From Hyperoodon ampullatus (lineage: Eukaryota; Chordata; Mammalia; Artiodactyla; Ziphiidae): 64,000 nucleotides of DNA. The notes under the pieces are model-generated. The model did no database searches and was not told the origin of the DNA. It saw only the letters and a program-made list of their open reading frames with translations. The stretch lies in contig OX457065.1 of NCBI GenBank assembly GCA_949752795.1, forward strand, positions 4,313,501 through 4,377,500, given 5' to 3'. Shown here one piece after another: positions 46,776 through 59,000 of the stretch. Made by a program: the position numbers and the translations under genes. Each line of letters begins with the position of its first letter. Within the stretch, counting starts at the first letter, position 1.

Positions 46776-47779
46776 GGCCCCCCCTCCTGCCTTCTCCCCT
46801 TACCCCATGACAGTCCTGGGGGGACTCAGGGGTAATGCCTGTGGCCCTCCTGGCAGCAGCCCCGGCTCCTTTGGGCACAGCTGACCCACTGAATGATCGC
46901 CCTCTGACCATGGCAGGCTGGACCAGGTCAGACAGCTGGATGGAGAAGCATCAAAGCTGGTGGCAGGCTGACCTCGGACTGACAGCCCCGATTTCCATAG
47001 CTGACAGGCCTCCCCAGAAGCCGTGAAGAGATCGGCTCGGCCACAGGGTGACCCTTGCTCTGTTCAATGCATGTTTTTAAGGGAAACAAAAAGAAATATA
47101 TCAATAGATTTAAAAAGCAGACGCCTGCTTCACTTGGTGCCAAGGACTGAAAAAAAAAAAAAAAGACTGACAAAGGAGCCCGGGGCTTGGCCCGCCCAGT
47201 GCCAGGCCCACTCCAAGCACTTGACCGGCACTGACATGTTTAACTCTTCTGAGAGCTCACTAACAATCCCATTTTACAGACAAGGAGACTGAAGCCCAGA
47301 CAGGCCACTCAGCTGGGGAGCTGCAGCGGACAGACTGGAATTGGTCTGTCTGGCCCCCAGCAGACCACATCCTTAATCCTCAGCTCTGCTCTCTCCTTCC
47401 AAACACAAGGGCAACAGACCCCAAAAGAGGGGCGCCCAGGGAGGCAGCACCGGCGCCCAGGAGGCCCACGTTAGCGCTCGGGCACCCACAGTCTGGACAC
47501 GACCAGAGAGGTTGCCAGCCCTGCAATCCCTCTTCCACAAGGTGGGCGGGGCCCCTGGTACTGGGCCCTGAGCCCACGCTTGGGCTGACACCCCCCTCCA
47601 TGGGGCCACGATGGCCCCAACGTCATGTGGGGTGGGGATGCAGGCTCCAGAGGGGCCGTGGCCTTCTGGGTCTGTGCTCTCCCACGTCCCTCTCAAACCC
47701 ACAAAACTGGGTCACCAACGGAGCAGTGAAGACTCAGTTCACCCGGCGGAGAATAAAAGCAAACGTTCTCCCCACAACT
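46776..47779. other. Non-coding DNA with antisense MIR trace
   Basis: An antisense MIR lies near 47215-47370 (CCCATTTTACAGACAAGGAG). A short A-rich run is at 47148-47165. No gene is supported. Confidence 0.5.
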
Positions 47780-48240
47780 GACAGTGCCCGAGCCTCCCTG
47801 ACCTCATCTCCTAATGCCCTCTCCTGGGCTGCCTCCACCCCGGTGCACTGGTCTCCTTGCCGTTCCACACACCAGACTCAAGCTCACCTCAGGGCCTTTG
47901 AACTGGCTGTTCCCTCTGCCGAGAATGTTCCTTCCCAGACACCCACAAAACCCCCTTCCTCACCTCCTTCAGGAACCTGTGGAATCGTCACCTTCTCATC
48001 TTTCCCAAGCGGCCTGTCTGCACTTACACCTGCACTGCCAACACCTCCAGCACTTCCCATCGCCTTCCTTACCTAGCAGACCTCGCTTTTTTTTCCTTTA
48101 ACTTAGTGACCTTATTTCCTATCTGCCCCTTCCCACTATGATGTCAGCCCTGGGGGGCTGGTTTTTTGCCTCTCTGTTCACTGCTGTTTTTGGCACAGAA
48201 AGTCTGGCACACAGTAAATTCTCAGTAAGTCATCTGAAAT
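47780..48240 (+). repeat. L2 LINE 3' fragment
   Basis: It matches familiar LINE2 phrases in order: TCAGGGCCTTTGAACTGGCT, GTTCCCTCTGCC, CACCTCCTTCAGGAACCTG, GTCACCTTCTCA and GGCACACAGTAAATTCTCAG. It is old and non-functional. An antisense MIR-like piece follows at 48245-48345. Confidence 0.65.
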
Positions 48241-48345
48241 TCAATTCCCACTTACAGATTAGGAGAATGGGGATCAAAGAGGTGGAATGAGCTGTTCAAG
48301 GTCGCAGAATCAGGAAGAGGCAGAGATAGGATGCAAACCTAGGCC

Positions 48346-49664
48346 TCCCTGGGTCTGGAGGCCTTGGCCTCCATGGTCTGGGAACTGGGGTTTCTCCCAC
48401 AGCCATGGCCCTGAGGAGGTCAGGCCTGCCGGAAGATCCAGGTGGTTCTGGTGAGGGCCCCCCGGAAGAGTGGGCAGCTCAGGCCATGGCAGAAGTACCC
48501 TCCCACCCACCCCGACACACACACACCCTGTCTGAGCCTTCCCAGGAGCTGGGAACAAAGACCACTTTGTGGCCAGGAGTCAGAGGAGAGTGGACACTGT
48601 GGGCCATGGGGGTTTCCTGCCCAAATCTGCTTTCAAGCCTCCTGTGCGCCCCAGCCCCAGTCACATCCCTTCCTGCAGGGGCTCAGGGTTAGTGGGGTGA
48701 ACAAGCCTCCCAGGACCAAGACAGCATGGCCAGGGCATGGGCCTGAGAAAGGACTCGTGCTGGCAGAGTCCATCGGGGAGGAGAAAGGGCCCTGGGCACT
48801 GTGCCCACTGGCCCCAAGCCCCAGCCTGGCTCTCCCTGAGGAGCATTGCATGTGGCCTGACTGCTCAGGCTCTCAGCCTGCTCTGTGAAATGTGGAGGGT
48901 GCAGGGAGTGGCCACCTGTTGGGGATGTTTGCTGAAACTATTAGAAACAGGTTCTCTTTCCTTGAGGAGGATCAAGCTGTCTGACCATAAGCTCTAAGGT
49001 ACCAGGGGCCCTCTGGGAGCCTCAAGGAGAGAAGTCTGCCTGGAAATAAAGCTCGCCTAAAAAGCAGCAGAGACCTGGAGTCCTAATCATGTTAACTGAG
49101 CACCTGGATCCCACTGTGCCTGAAGCTCCCTCTTTAGACTTTTCTTTAAAAAAGCCTCAGTGCTGACACCAAGTGAGACAGGTGTGATCATGAAGCTCTG
49201 TGACCTGGGGAGGAGACTAGGGTGGGGGCTGCAGGGGTGAGGGTGGGGGTCAAGGAAGTCATCAGAGAGAGAAAAAGCCAGGGAGATCATGAAGGGCCTT
49301 GAATGCCAGGATAAGAAGCTGCGATCAAATCTGAGTTTTAACAAACTCCCTCCTACAGCAGCATGGAGGGGGTGGGGTGCGGTGGGAGGTGAGGGCCAGG
49401 AAGCCAGGGAGGAGACTGGGGCTAAGGTCTAGGCAGGCGATGCTGAGGCCTGAGCCTGGGTAGAGGGGGCAGCACCATGAGGAAGGGGAAGACACCTCCT
49501 TGGCGGTGCCCCAGGTGAGGTCTCCAGGGCACTGCTGCCCTTGTGGCTCTGACCACTGCAGGACAAGGTGACCCCACTTCCTGGGCCTGATGTTGAGAGG
49601 ACAGATGTGCCCAAGCCAGGAGGGCAGTGGAGTCGCCAGGAGGGGGCAGGGGCAGACCGCATGG
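48346..49664. other. Non-coding DNA
   Basis: Around 49280-49380 there is an ancient repeat-like phrase (GAAGGGCCTTGAATGCCAGG), possibly LINE2, antisense to the copies at 47780 and 58710. No exon or RNA gene is recognised. Confidence 0.5.
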
Positions 49665-49880
49665 GGTCAAATCCCAGCTGTGCTACTTCTAGCTGTAGTC
49701 TTGGACAAGTCACTTAACACCTCTGTGCCTCAGTTTCCCCAACTGTAAAATGGGGAGAATAACAGTGCTGAATACACAGTGGTGTGAGGATTAAATGAGA
49801 AAATGCACAGAGAGAGCTCCGAACAGAGCCTGGCACAGAGTAAGGTCTCAACAGCTGCAAGCTACTATTATTAATCACAT
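49665..49880 (+). repeat. MIR element, well preserved
   Basis: The full set of MIR landmarks is present: GGTCAAATCCCAGCTGTGCT, CTTGGACAAGTCACTTAACA, GTGCCTCAGTTTCCCCAACT, GTAAAATGGGGA, GAGGATTAAATGAGAAAATG and CCTGGCACAGAGTAAGG. Confidence 0.88.
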
Positions 49881-52800
49881 TATTATGATCTGGGGACCTA
49901 GGGGTAACCCTGTCTCTGCCCTCTGCGACAGGCGGGGAGGTGGGAGCCTCAGTTCACGGGCCCTCAGAAGCATGGTTGGGGGAGCTCTGCTATAAAAGTC
50001 ATCAGGGGGCCAATCCCGGCTCAGGCACTATGGGCCTTGGTCAGCCACTGGCCCCTCCGAGCCTCAGCTTCCCCATCTGTCTGTCCACTGGGACCACAGT
50101 CCCTACCCTCGGAGCTGCTGCAAGGAGGTAACACCAGGAGTACATCGACTATGGGAAGGCATTGGCAGGATGGCCCAGGACACGGAGTGAAGGGTGACCT
50201 AGCCTGCCCCAGAGCCCCTCCCAGGGTCCCAGCCCTGGGCCCACCCAGGAATGTGGCGGCTGAGCAACACCTGTCCCCTCTGCATTCCCAGAGCCTGAGG
50301 CTCACCAACCAGACAGCACCAGGCCGGGGCCTCTGCCTCCTGCCGTGAGCCCATGTAGGAGCTCCCCCCAGAGCACCCTGACCAGGGAGCCGGCGCCCAC
50401 AGCTCACGCAGGGGCAGGACGCGCCTCCCTGGGGCACACCTGAGGCAGGAGCGCTGACCTCTGGCCGTGCCGTGCAGGACAGCCCAGCAGACTCAGTCCC
50501 CGCAGCCACGGTCGGACAGACAGCCCTCTCCCCTGCCCACCGGCCAGGTGTCCCACGCGTGCCCTCCCTCCAAGCTCTGGGTCTGGGAGTGGCTGTCCCA
50601 GGCTTCGCCATCCCAGGCCCCTCTCTGGATGGCCGTTCCAGAGGGGTCAGAGGGCTCGGCCCCGCCACTCTGCCTACTGGTCCCCGTTACTCACCCGCCT
50701 CTCCAGGGGTCTCCCGGCTGAGCCCACACAGCATGTCTGCTCTTGTCTCCCCGGTGCCACTGACTCCCTTGGGAGCCAGGGAGGGGCTATGGGAGGGGAG
50801 CTCAGAGCTCCCACTGGCTGGGCAAGAGTCCACCCACTGCAGCGGGCGGCTCTCTGCTTAAAGGGGACACGGCCCTTGTCACAGCTGATCCTTGGATGGG
50901 GTTCAACACACCCCCCCCAGCCTGAGTCTGGGCAGGGGTCTTTGAAGATGGCAGGCCTCCCCCAGGGTCCCCAGGCACACAGACCCCTGAGGCCAGCTCT
51001 GCCCCTAACTCGCCCTGGGTGTTTGGTAAACGATTGCCTCCCAGCCCAGACTCAGTGTTTCTACCTGGAAAAGAGGAAGAGGGCCTTCCAAACTTTTTTT
51101 TTTCTTTTTTTAAGTAGCAGATTCCAACAGAATCTTGCACAGAACTCCCAGGACATAAGCCAGATAAAACGCAGCCGTGGAACGACGCCAGGGTGTGTCT
51201 CAGTTTAGAAATCCTTGCACTCAGAGTCCCCTGGGCCCTTCCACTGAAGTTCCAGCTACCTCTCCCAGGCCTCGGTTTCCTTTCCTGTAAGGTGGGACCT
51301 GGGGAAGATCAGCCCAGCAGCCTGTTATCCAGAGCATCCCCCAGCTCTGTGGGAAAACAGAGCAAGCTGTGCGTCCCGGGTTGATGGGCAGGGGCAGCTG
51401 GTCACAACTCCAGCCCCAGCTGGGCCTCAGCCCGGCACACTCCTAGCTTCCTCCGCACTAGCTCAGGATGACCCTGACGGACACCCAGGGCCCCTCCTCC
51501 AGCTCCCTAGCTGCTCCTGCTCTCCACCCACCAGTGCGTGTTGGTACCAGCTGAGAGCCAGACACCGCAGAGGTGCTGGGGAGGAGGATGGGCGATAGTG
51601 ACTCGGGGTGTCAACAGCCTGTACAACTAACTACTTATTGCATCCAGCTGAACGCAGCAGAGAACGAGACAGATAAGGTCCCAGCTCCCATGGAAGCTCT
51701 CAGATGCATGGGAACAAGGGGGCTCAAATTCACCTCTGCCCTGCAGCAAATGGGAGGGTGCAGACCCGTGGTTAAGGACCAGGGACTGCATCTGAGTTTA
51801 TTCCTCAGTGGGGAGTCCAGCCCACAGTTCCTGGGCTGCCCATGCTGGCTCCTGCCAGCCCCAATAACAGCACATTCAGAACAACCCAGGCTCTGAGTAT
51901 GGGGTGGGGTCACTTGTACTCCTGTATCCACAGGTCATATTCCTTGCCCCCCCTCCCAAGGGTGCCTTCCTCTTCGGATGACTTTAGGTATGTCTCAGGG
52001 GCAGGGGCCCTTGGGCTAGTAGTGAGGCCAAAGGTCAAAGAGAGATGCAAAGGTCTCAGCCATGGGAGGGATGGTGAGCACTGGGTCAGACAGGGGGGAC
52101 CTGAATTGGGAGGCATTTGCTGGGAGAATCGAGCCAGGCAGGAAGGGAGTGCAGTGTGGTCCACGGCGCCCTGAAATGGTCACAACAAGGCTGTTGATGA
52201 AGACCCTGACAATCCCCAGGGCACTGAGAGCCACCGTGGAGCAGTCCCAGCTCCATAGCAGGCCGGAAGGGGCACGGCTCTTAACAGGCCCTCGCCCTCT
52301 TTCCCCCCATTTACAGCCCCTTCAGGGAGGAGGGCTGTGTGGTGCACAGGCCTTTGGAGTTCCATCCAGCCCCTCTCGTAGAAAATATTTGCTCTCTGTA
52401 CAGACGCATTTAAATGAGCGATTAAGACGGAAGATCCAAAACCTTGCCGTGGTTCTGTCTCTCTCGCTGCTCCTTTGGAATTTACTTTTGTGGACGAGAA
52501 GCTCCTGGAAAGGTCATGCCATGGGTTATGGGAGAGCTTCCACGCAGCGTTTCTCTGAGCACCTGCTGTGCCAGGCAGTGGGGACTGAGACACTAGGAGA
52601 CGGGTGAGGATCAGCATCTTCCCTCTGTCCTCTGTTCCTGTCAGCCTGCCAAGCATATGTTCACTTCACTCATTTTATCCAAAAGTGGGTTTGGAAGCAA
52701 CTGTTGGTCCATTCTGGAGCAAGGTAGGGTTTAAATAAATATTGGGCACAGAAAGGTTAACTGACTTGCCCAAGGTCACCCAGCTGTAAGTGTGGAGCCA

Positions 52801-55800
52801 GGTTCACACCTAAGAGGTCCGTTCTTAAAGGCGCTGCTATGTGCCTCTCAAGATAAAGGGGTCTGGGAGTGCAGATGAGGGGCAATCAGCTCTGTCGGGG
52901 GTCCACCGAGGAGGGGTTTTTGAGCCTGACTTTGAAGGATGGGAAGCAAGGTGCCATGAACACAGTCCCAAGTGACAAGTGAGGAAGAGACCAGGCAGGA
53001 GATGCAGCTGGAGCCAGGCCACAGGCGGCCTGGCCACACTCGCTCCCCCAGGTGCCGGGGGCTCCTCAGCAATGCTGGCTCTCAGGCCCCACCCGGACCT
53101 GCTGAAGGAGAACCTGCATTTTCACCAGCTCCCCAGAGGATGCATACGAAGTTTAAGAAATGCTGTATTATGGGTTTGGCTTTCATCCTGCAGGCAACGG
53201 GAACCACAGATGGTTGTAGAGCAAGGGTGTGAGAGGCTCTGCAAGGACCTCAGCCACAGAGCATCTCTGAGGGAGAAGGGAGGAGGGCCTGGGAACGAGC
53301 AGCAAGAGCCCCTCCTGGGAGCCGAGAGTGGGTGAGGCTGCTGCTGGGCCCTGCTCCAAGCACGACCCCTCTCGTCCACTGCGGCCAAGCCTTGGGGACG
53401 TAGAGGGAAAGGCGGATAGATTGCTGGGCCTGCACTGTGGCTAGAAGCCAGGTTTGCTGGGGGCCCGGCCTACCAGCAGCTCCTGGTCACAGAGTGTCCT
53501 ACACTTCCAACGCTATGGATGACAGTGACGGGGACTGGGCTGCCTGGGGAAGGTGGCAGGGCCACTGAGCTGACAGGCAGCCCCTCCGTGGTCAGGAGAG
53601 GCCCTGGCACCTCCACGTCCTCAGGTTTTACGAGACAATTGAAAGATGGATTGCTGTATGACCTGGGGCATGTGTCCAAACCTCTCTGGGCCTCAGCTTC
53701 CTTAGCTGCACAACGGGAATAACAAAAGCACCACCTTCTAGGGTTAGGGAGTCCACATATTGGGTCAGGAAGCATTTATCCATCCACTTTCCTGCCAAGA
53801 GTCTCACACCAATGCCTTGGATGGATGCAGGCCAGAAAGGCAGAACTTCAAGGTAGATGAGCACACTGGCCAGATGCACCCAGGTTCAAACCCCAGCGCT
53901 GCCACCCAAGAACCTTGTCATTCCGGGCAACTCACTTCTTTCTGCCTGAGCCTCTGCTTCCCAACCCGTGAGGAGTGAGGGCGAAGAGACCTCGGAAGGT
54001 CTGCCCAGCACACACTCCTGCCCTCTTCCCCACATGCGGCCAGGCCTGCAGGGCCTTCTCAGAGTCTCTTAATGGGAAGCCACTGGCACCATTGCTGAGC
54101 GGGCTGTCCTCACACTGCAGGACACCGGCAACCCTGGCCCCCGCGCCCCCAGGGGTAGTGACCCCCACAAGTGGGAACCGACCCCATGCTGCACAGATGG
54201 GAAAACCGAGACTCAGAGAGGACGGTGTCTGAGGCCCCCCAGAGCAGAGAGGGGCCTGGACCCTGGCCTCTTTCCTTCCTCTCAGGTCCCAGGGCTGGTT
54301 AGTCATAAGCACAGCAGACTGCCAGGGACCCTGAGTGACAGCCGGAAATGAAGTCTGGGTGGGAAGGACGGCAGAGATGGCGATTCGATAACAAGAGATA
54401 AACCCTTTGTTGTTGTTCTGCTGCTTCTCCCTTCGTCCCTTCCTCCCTCCCTCCCTCCCTCCCTCCTCACACCACCCCGAGGGCCAGGCCAGGACAATCC
54501 CTTCCCTCTCCTGGTTGTAAGACATTCCCATAAGGTGGGCACTGTTGCCCCCATTTTACAGACGGGGACACTGAAACCCAGTCTGTGATGCCACCAGCCA
54601 CAGGTGAGGGCCATGAGGTGACCCCGCCTTAGGGGGTGCTGTTTGGCTGTGGCCCCCCACTCTGCCAAGCTGCCCCATAGCCCCAGCCCCATGGCCCGTC
54701 ACCTGACTTCAGGGGTAATGCCACACCAGTGGGCTGCACCTGGGCTAGGCCCCCAGGCCCACATCTGCCAGTTCCCAGGGCCCCTCACCGAGGCTTTCCT
54801 CTGGCCCTGGAGGGCACAGGGCCAGGCAGGGCCACGGGGTCGCAGGGGGCTGCAAGAGCAAAGAACAACAGGCTGTGTGCAGAGACCAGGGAAGGGCAAG
54901 GCTCGAGGGGGAGGTGAGAGGAACCACAGCTGGTTCTTTACACAGAACCTCTGTACCAGGCCGTGTTCTCAGCATTTTAAACGTATCTTCTCATTGCATC
55001 CCCACCTCAGAGACGAGGAAACAGGGGCCCAGAGAGGTGAAGCCACTTGCTCTTAGTCACACAGAGTGTGAGGTATGAGCAGGGATTTAAGCCCAGGCCC
55101 TGCTGACGCCATCTACACAAGCACCCCATCCACAGCCCCCTGAGAAATGCGCACTCACGGATACAGGAAGAAAGAGGGGACTGCTGGGCGGCGGGGTCCC
55201 CAAGCTGCTGCTCCTGGGGAGTCTCTCTAAATCCTCCGACTAGGGAGGGCCAAGGGGACACAGGCCCAGGCCTGGCCACAGATGGGGCAGCTCCTTGGGG
55301 CTCCCTCTTGGTCTCCACGCTTGACACTTGCAATGGCTTCCCTCCTGGAGGAGAAACATGGGGCCATAACCGTGCAGGGGGCCTCTCTGAGCCTCAGGTC
55401 CCTTCTCTTAATGATGAAGATGTCTGTCCTCACAGGGTTTTGTTTAGAAACTCGGTGAATAAACAAAACGCCTGGAAAACTGTAGCGTGCAGGGCCCGTG
55501 GAGGTGGTCAGTGTGAACACGGCCTTGCCCTACCTCTCTGGCCACTCAGTCACACTGAAGCACCCACTACCTGCCAGAAACTAAGCTGGGCACGAGGTTT
55601 GCAAGGGGGCAAAGCAGATGTAGAGTCTGCCTCTCAGGCCGCTGGTCTAGCAGAGGGACAGAGATCAAAGGAGAAAACCCTGCAAATACAGATGAGTCAT
55701 CGAGACGGTGCGGAGGGCAAGTGGGGCCAGGACAACACGAGGTGGGGGTCGGGGAGCCTCCAGAGGAGGCGCCTCTAGGCCGAGACAGGATGGGAAGGAG

Positions 55801-58186
55801 CCAAGGGCAGCTGCAGGAAGAAGTCTCCAGGCGAGCGTGGGCTGTCTGGGGAGCAGGAGGAGGAGAGAAGTCGGGATTCTGCTCCAGATGCAGCACCAGG
55901 GGAGACACTGGAGGGTTTTAAACTGGGTCCTGTGTGATCTGACTTGTTTCCAAAGGGCAGCAGGAGGGGACGGGCTGCAAGGGTCCGGACGGCACGGGGG
56001 GACCGGAGGCAGGGCGGGGGGGCCAAGCACCTCAGGGGCAGGAGACCTGGAAGCCAATTTTCTCTGTGCCTCAGGCCTGTCCCTTCCTGCTCTGAGTCTG
56101 TTTCCCTTCTGATGACGATGGCCAGCAGTGCGAGTTTGGGGACCTGCCAGGGTTAGAGGTCAGAAGCATGGAGTCAGGATGCATCGTGATGCAAAACAAG
56201 AAGAAAAAGGAAAACGGGGATGACAATGAACAGGCAGGGCACCAGGCGTGAAGGAAATGGCCCCAAATTCGTGCAGAGCCGCTCCACTCACTGGTAAGCA
56301 GAGAAGTGAAGGGGAAATGATGCTTCTCCCACTTGACTCTTCAGGGCGGCAAACATGAGAAATGCAGGCAAGACCAGGTGCTGGTGAGCATCGCGGACAT
56401 GGAGAGGCAGGGGCACTTCTGGGGGTGGGGGTAAACTGAGGCAGCCATGAGAGGGCCAGCGCCCTCCCTCCTGGTAGTTATCCTTGGGTGACTCCCCCCA
56501 AGGATCCCTAAGGGGCGGGAATAGGAACGTCATTGGTGAAGATGACCTGCATCTCCATCCTGGGGGAGGGGACAGGTAACACGATAGCCACACCCCATGG
56601 AGGACAACCCAGATGAGAAGCACAGCCTTGTGCATAGGTTTAGAGACACAGTTCGAGTTACAGGGAGAAAGGAAGGGGGGAGGAGGAAGGTGAAGGGGCG
56701 GGGAGAAGGGAGGGAGGACAGAGCAGGGAAGAGAGGAGGCAGGGAGAGGGCAGGAAAGAATAGTTCCCTGTACTATCACTTATGTAAACTAAAAACATAC
56801 ATAAAGCACTACATGTGCCGTAACGGCACATACATGTGTAAAGATCTGTTTCACAGAGTGATGGTTTCGAGGGAGGTAACTGGGGTGGGGGGGGATAGGG
56901 CATGAAGGAGGCAAAATAAGATAAAACAGCCAGAGCAGGTGCCAGCTGGCTCAGGACCATGTGTGCCACACACTGAGGAATTCAGCTCACCCCCCAGAGC
57001 CTGGGATTAAAAATAAAAAATAAATAATTGCCTTGAATGGCATGTTAAGAAGTCGAAGCTCTCTCCTGAGGATACTGGGGAGCCATGGAAGGGTTTAGAG
57101 GGAGGGAGGAATGATGACAGCTAAGTTTCTTAGAAAAATAACTGAACTGGGTGCTGAGAGAGCCCGTGGGTGGGGCTGGGGGCCTTGGCTGACCTCAGTC
57201 AACCTCAGCCACCCTCCTCCCCACGGGGGCCACTCAGACTCTGCCCACCTGCCCTCTTGGTGCCTGAGCAAAACGGGAAAATAAATGGGCAGGCTGTCAG
57301 GGCTCAGCCCCGTCACGCGTCCTCACCTCAGGGTGCCAAAGACACCATGGCAGTGCCCTCCCCAACCCCCCCACACGTCCAGCCCTAGAAAGAACCCTGG
57401 TCTGGGGGTCAAGAGACCCAGGTTCAAGGCCCAGCTACTGCCCACACAGGACCAACTCTGTGCCAAGAACATTACACATGATGCAGAACACCAGTGTCTC
57501 TTGTGGAAAGGACTACACTCAACAAGGATTCACCATGAACCCAAACAAAACAAAGGGGGCCAAAGAGTCAGGCCACTCAGGGAGGCATCAGGGAAAGCTG
57601 CCCGGAGGAGGTGGTGTCTAAGCTAAGTCTTGATGGACAGAGGAACCAAACCCTCCAAGATGATGCAGGGAGGGAATTCCAGGCAGAGGGGCAGCCTGGG
57701 CAAAGGGTGAGAGGGGGAAGGTGCGAAGTATGGTAGGGAGAGGCACCAGTCCGCATGGCTGGGGTCGGAGGTCCCGCAGGAGCAGGTGGGCTGGGCAGGC
57801 AAGGGGGTGGGTCCTGACAGATGGAGACCTGCTTCGGGGAAGAGAATGCACTGAATGGGGCGTCCCGGCACTGTGGCCGCCTCATGGATGACATTTAAGG
57901 AGGGGCGGGCTCTCCTGAGCCCCCTCGATGAGATGCGGGCAGGGAGACACATGGAGGGCCTGGGCAGCCACACGACTGAGCTGTCGGGAGCAGGGCAGGA
58001 AGGGTGCACACAGGAGCCTGAGGACAGCAACGCCCCCTCGCGGCTCGTGATCGATGAGGCCTTGGGAGCGGCAGGCGCAGCCCTCACTCATCCTGTGCCC
58101 TCGGCATCCAAGTGGAGCAGGAGGTTGGACTCGGGTTCAGCCTGTGGCCAACACTGTCCCTGGACTCCCACCACCCACCCTCTTGA
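49881..58186. other. Long non-coding stretch with scattered ancient repeats
   Basis: This is either a GRIP2 5' intron or upstream DNA. Antisense MIR-like pieces lie near 52740-52830, 54535-54610 and 54955-55090. Sense MIR-like pieces lie near 53655-53730 and 53880-53970. Phrases such as GGAGCCATGGAAGGGTTTAG (57080) and GGAATTCCAGGCAGAGGGGC (57675) look like old LINE2-type sequence. I found no exon with a domain or with phase-compatible splice sites. Confidence 0.5.
54437..54467 (+). repeat. (TCCC)n microsatellite
   Basis: A short run of about seven CTCC/TCCC units. Nothing else is notable. Confidence 0.85.
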
Positions 58187-58200
58187 TCAAGCATTACCCT

Positions 58201-58486
58201 GTGGGGCTTCCCTGGTGGCGCAGTGGTTAAGAATCCGCCTGCCGATGCAGGGGACAAGGGTTTGATCCCTGATCTGGGAAGATCCCACATGCCGCAGAGT
58301 AACTAAGCCCATGCTCCGCAGCTACTGAGCCTGTGGTCTAGAGCCCGCAGGCCACAACCACTGAGCCCACACGCCTACAGCCCGTGCTCCACAACGAGAG
58401 AAGCCACCACAGTGAGAAGCCCGCAAGCAGCAACGAAGACCCAATGCAGCCAAAACAATAATTATAATAAATAATTTGTTTTTAAA
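58201..58486 (+). mobile_element. CHR-1-type tRNA-derived SINE (long form)
   Basis: It opens GGGGCTTCCCTGGTGG, with box A GGCGCAGTGG and box B GGTTTGATCC. The longer body repeats phrases such as CCACAACCACTGAGCCCAC, and the tail is A/T-rich. Target-site duplication aagcattaccct (12 bp) is exact at 58189-58200 and 58487-58498. Confidence 0.93.
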
Positions 58487-58709
58487 AAGCATTACCCTCT
58501 ATGTGCAAATGCCCTAGAAAAAGGGTATTTACACAGGTTTTACCACTTCATTGAGTACAGTGTCTCACGGAATCTTTCAAGAGCCCTCTGAGGTAGGCAT
58601 TGCTGCTCCTGTCTTACAGAGGGAAAACTGAGGCCCAGAGAGGGGAAGGGACTTGGCCAAGGCCCCCGGCTAAGATGGGCTGAGGGTCAGATCGTCAGAC
58701 TCAGGTGCT

Positions 58710-59000
58710 CCCTCCTTGGGTCCTTTACATGGGCTCCTCCTTCTTCCTGGAACCCCCTTCCCCCTACATCCTTAGAGCCTGACTGAAATGCCACCTCCAC
58801 CAAGAAGGCTGCCCTGACCACACCAGGTGGGTCCCCTTTACCCTCTCCCAGCCTTTCCTCCAATGCATTTGCTCACCTGTCCTTTTCCACCAAAGAGGGG
58901 ACCCTCAACTCTCTTGCTCATTGATTTTGACCCTATGCCCAGGGCTGGGCCTCACACACAGTAAGCGCTAAATAAGTGTTTGCCGAATGAATGAATGAGA
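58710..59000 (+). repeat. L2 LINE 3' end
   Basis: The landmarks are in order: TTCTTCCTGGAACCCCCTTC, ACTGAAATGCCACCTCCACC, GGGCTGGGCCTCACACACAG, TAAGCGCTAAATAAGTG and the terminal GAATGAATGAATGAG typical of LINE2. An antisense MIR piece precedes it at about 58540-58700 (GAGGGAAAACTGAGGCCCAG). Confidence 0.7.

Noticed and set aside
52062..52607. 181-residue plus-strand frame
   Set aside because: It has no recognisable domain, no splice support and ordinary base composition; long chance frames are common in GC-rich DNA.
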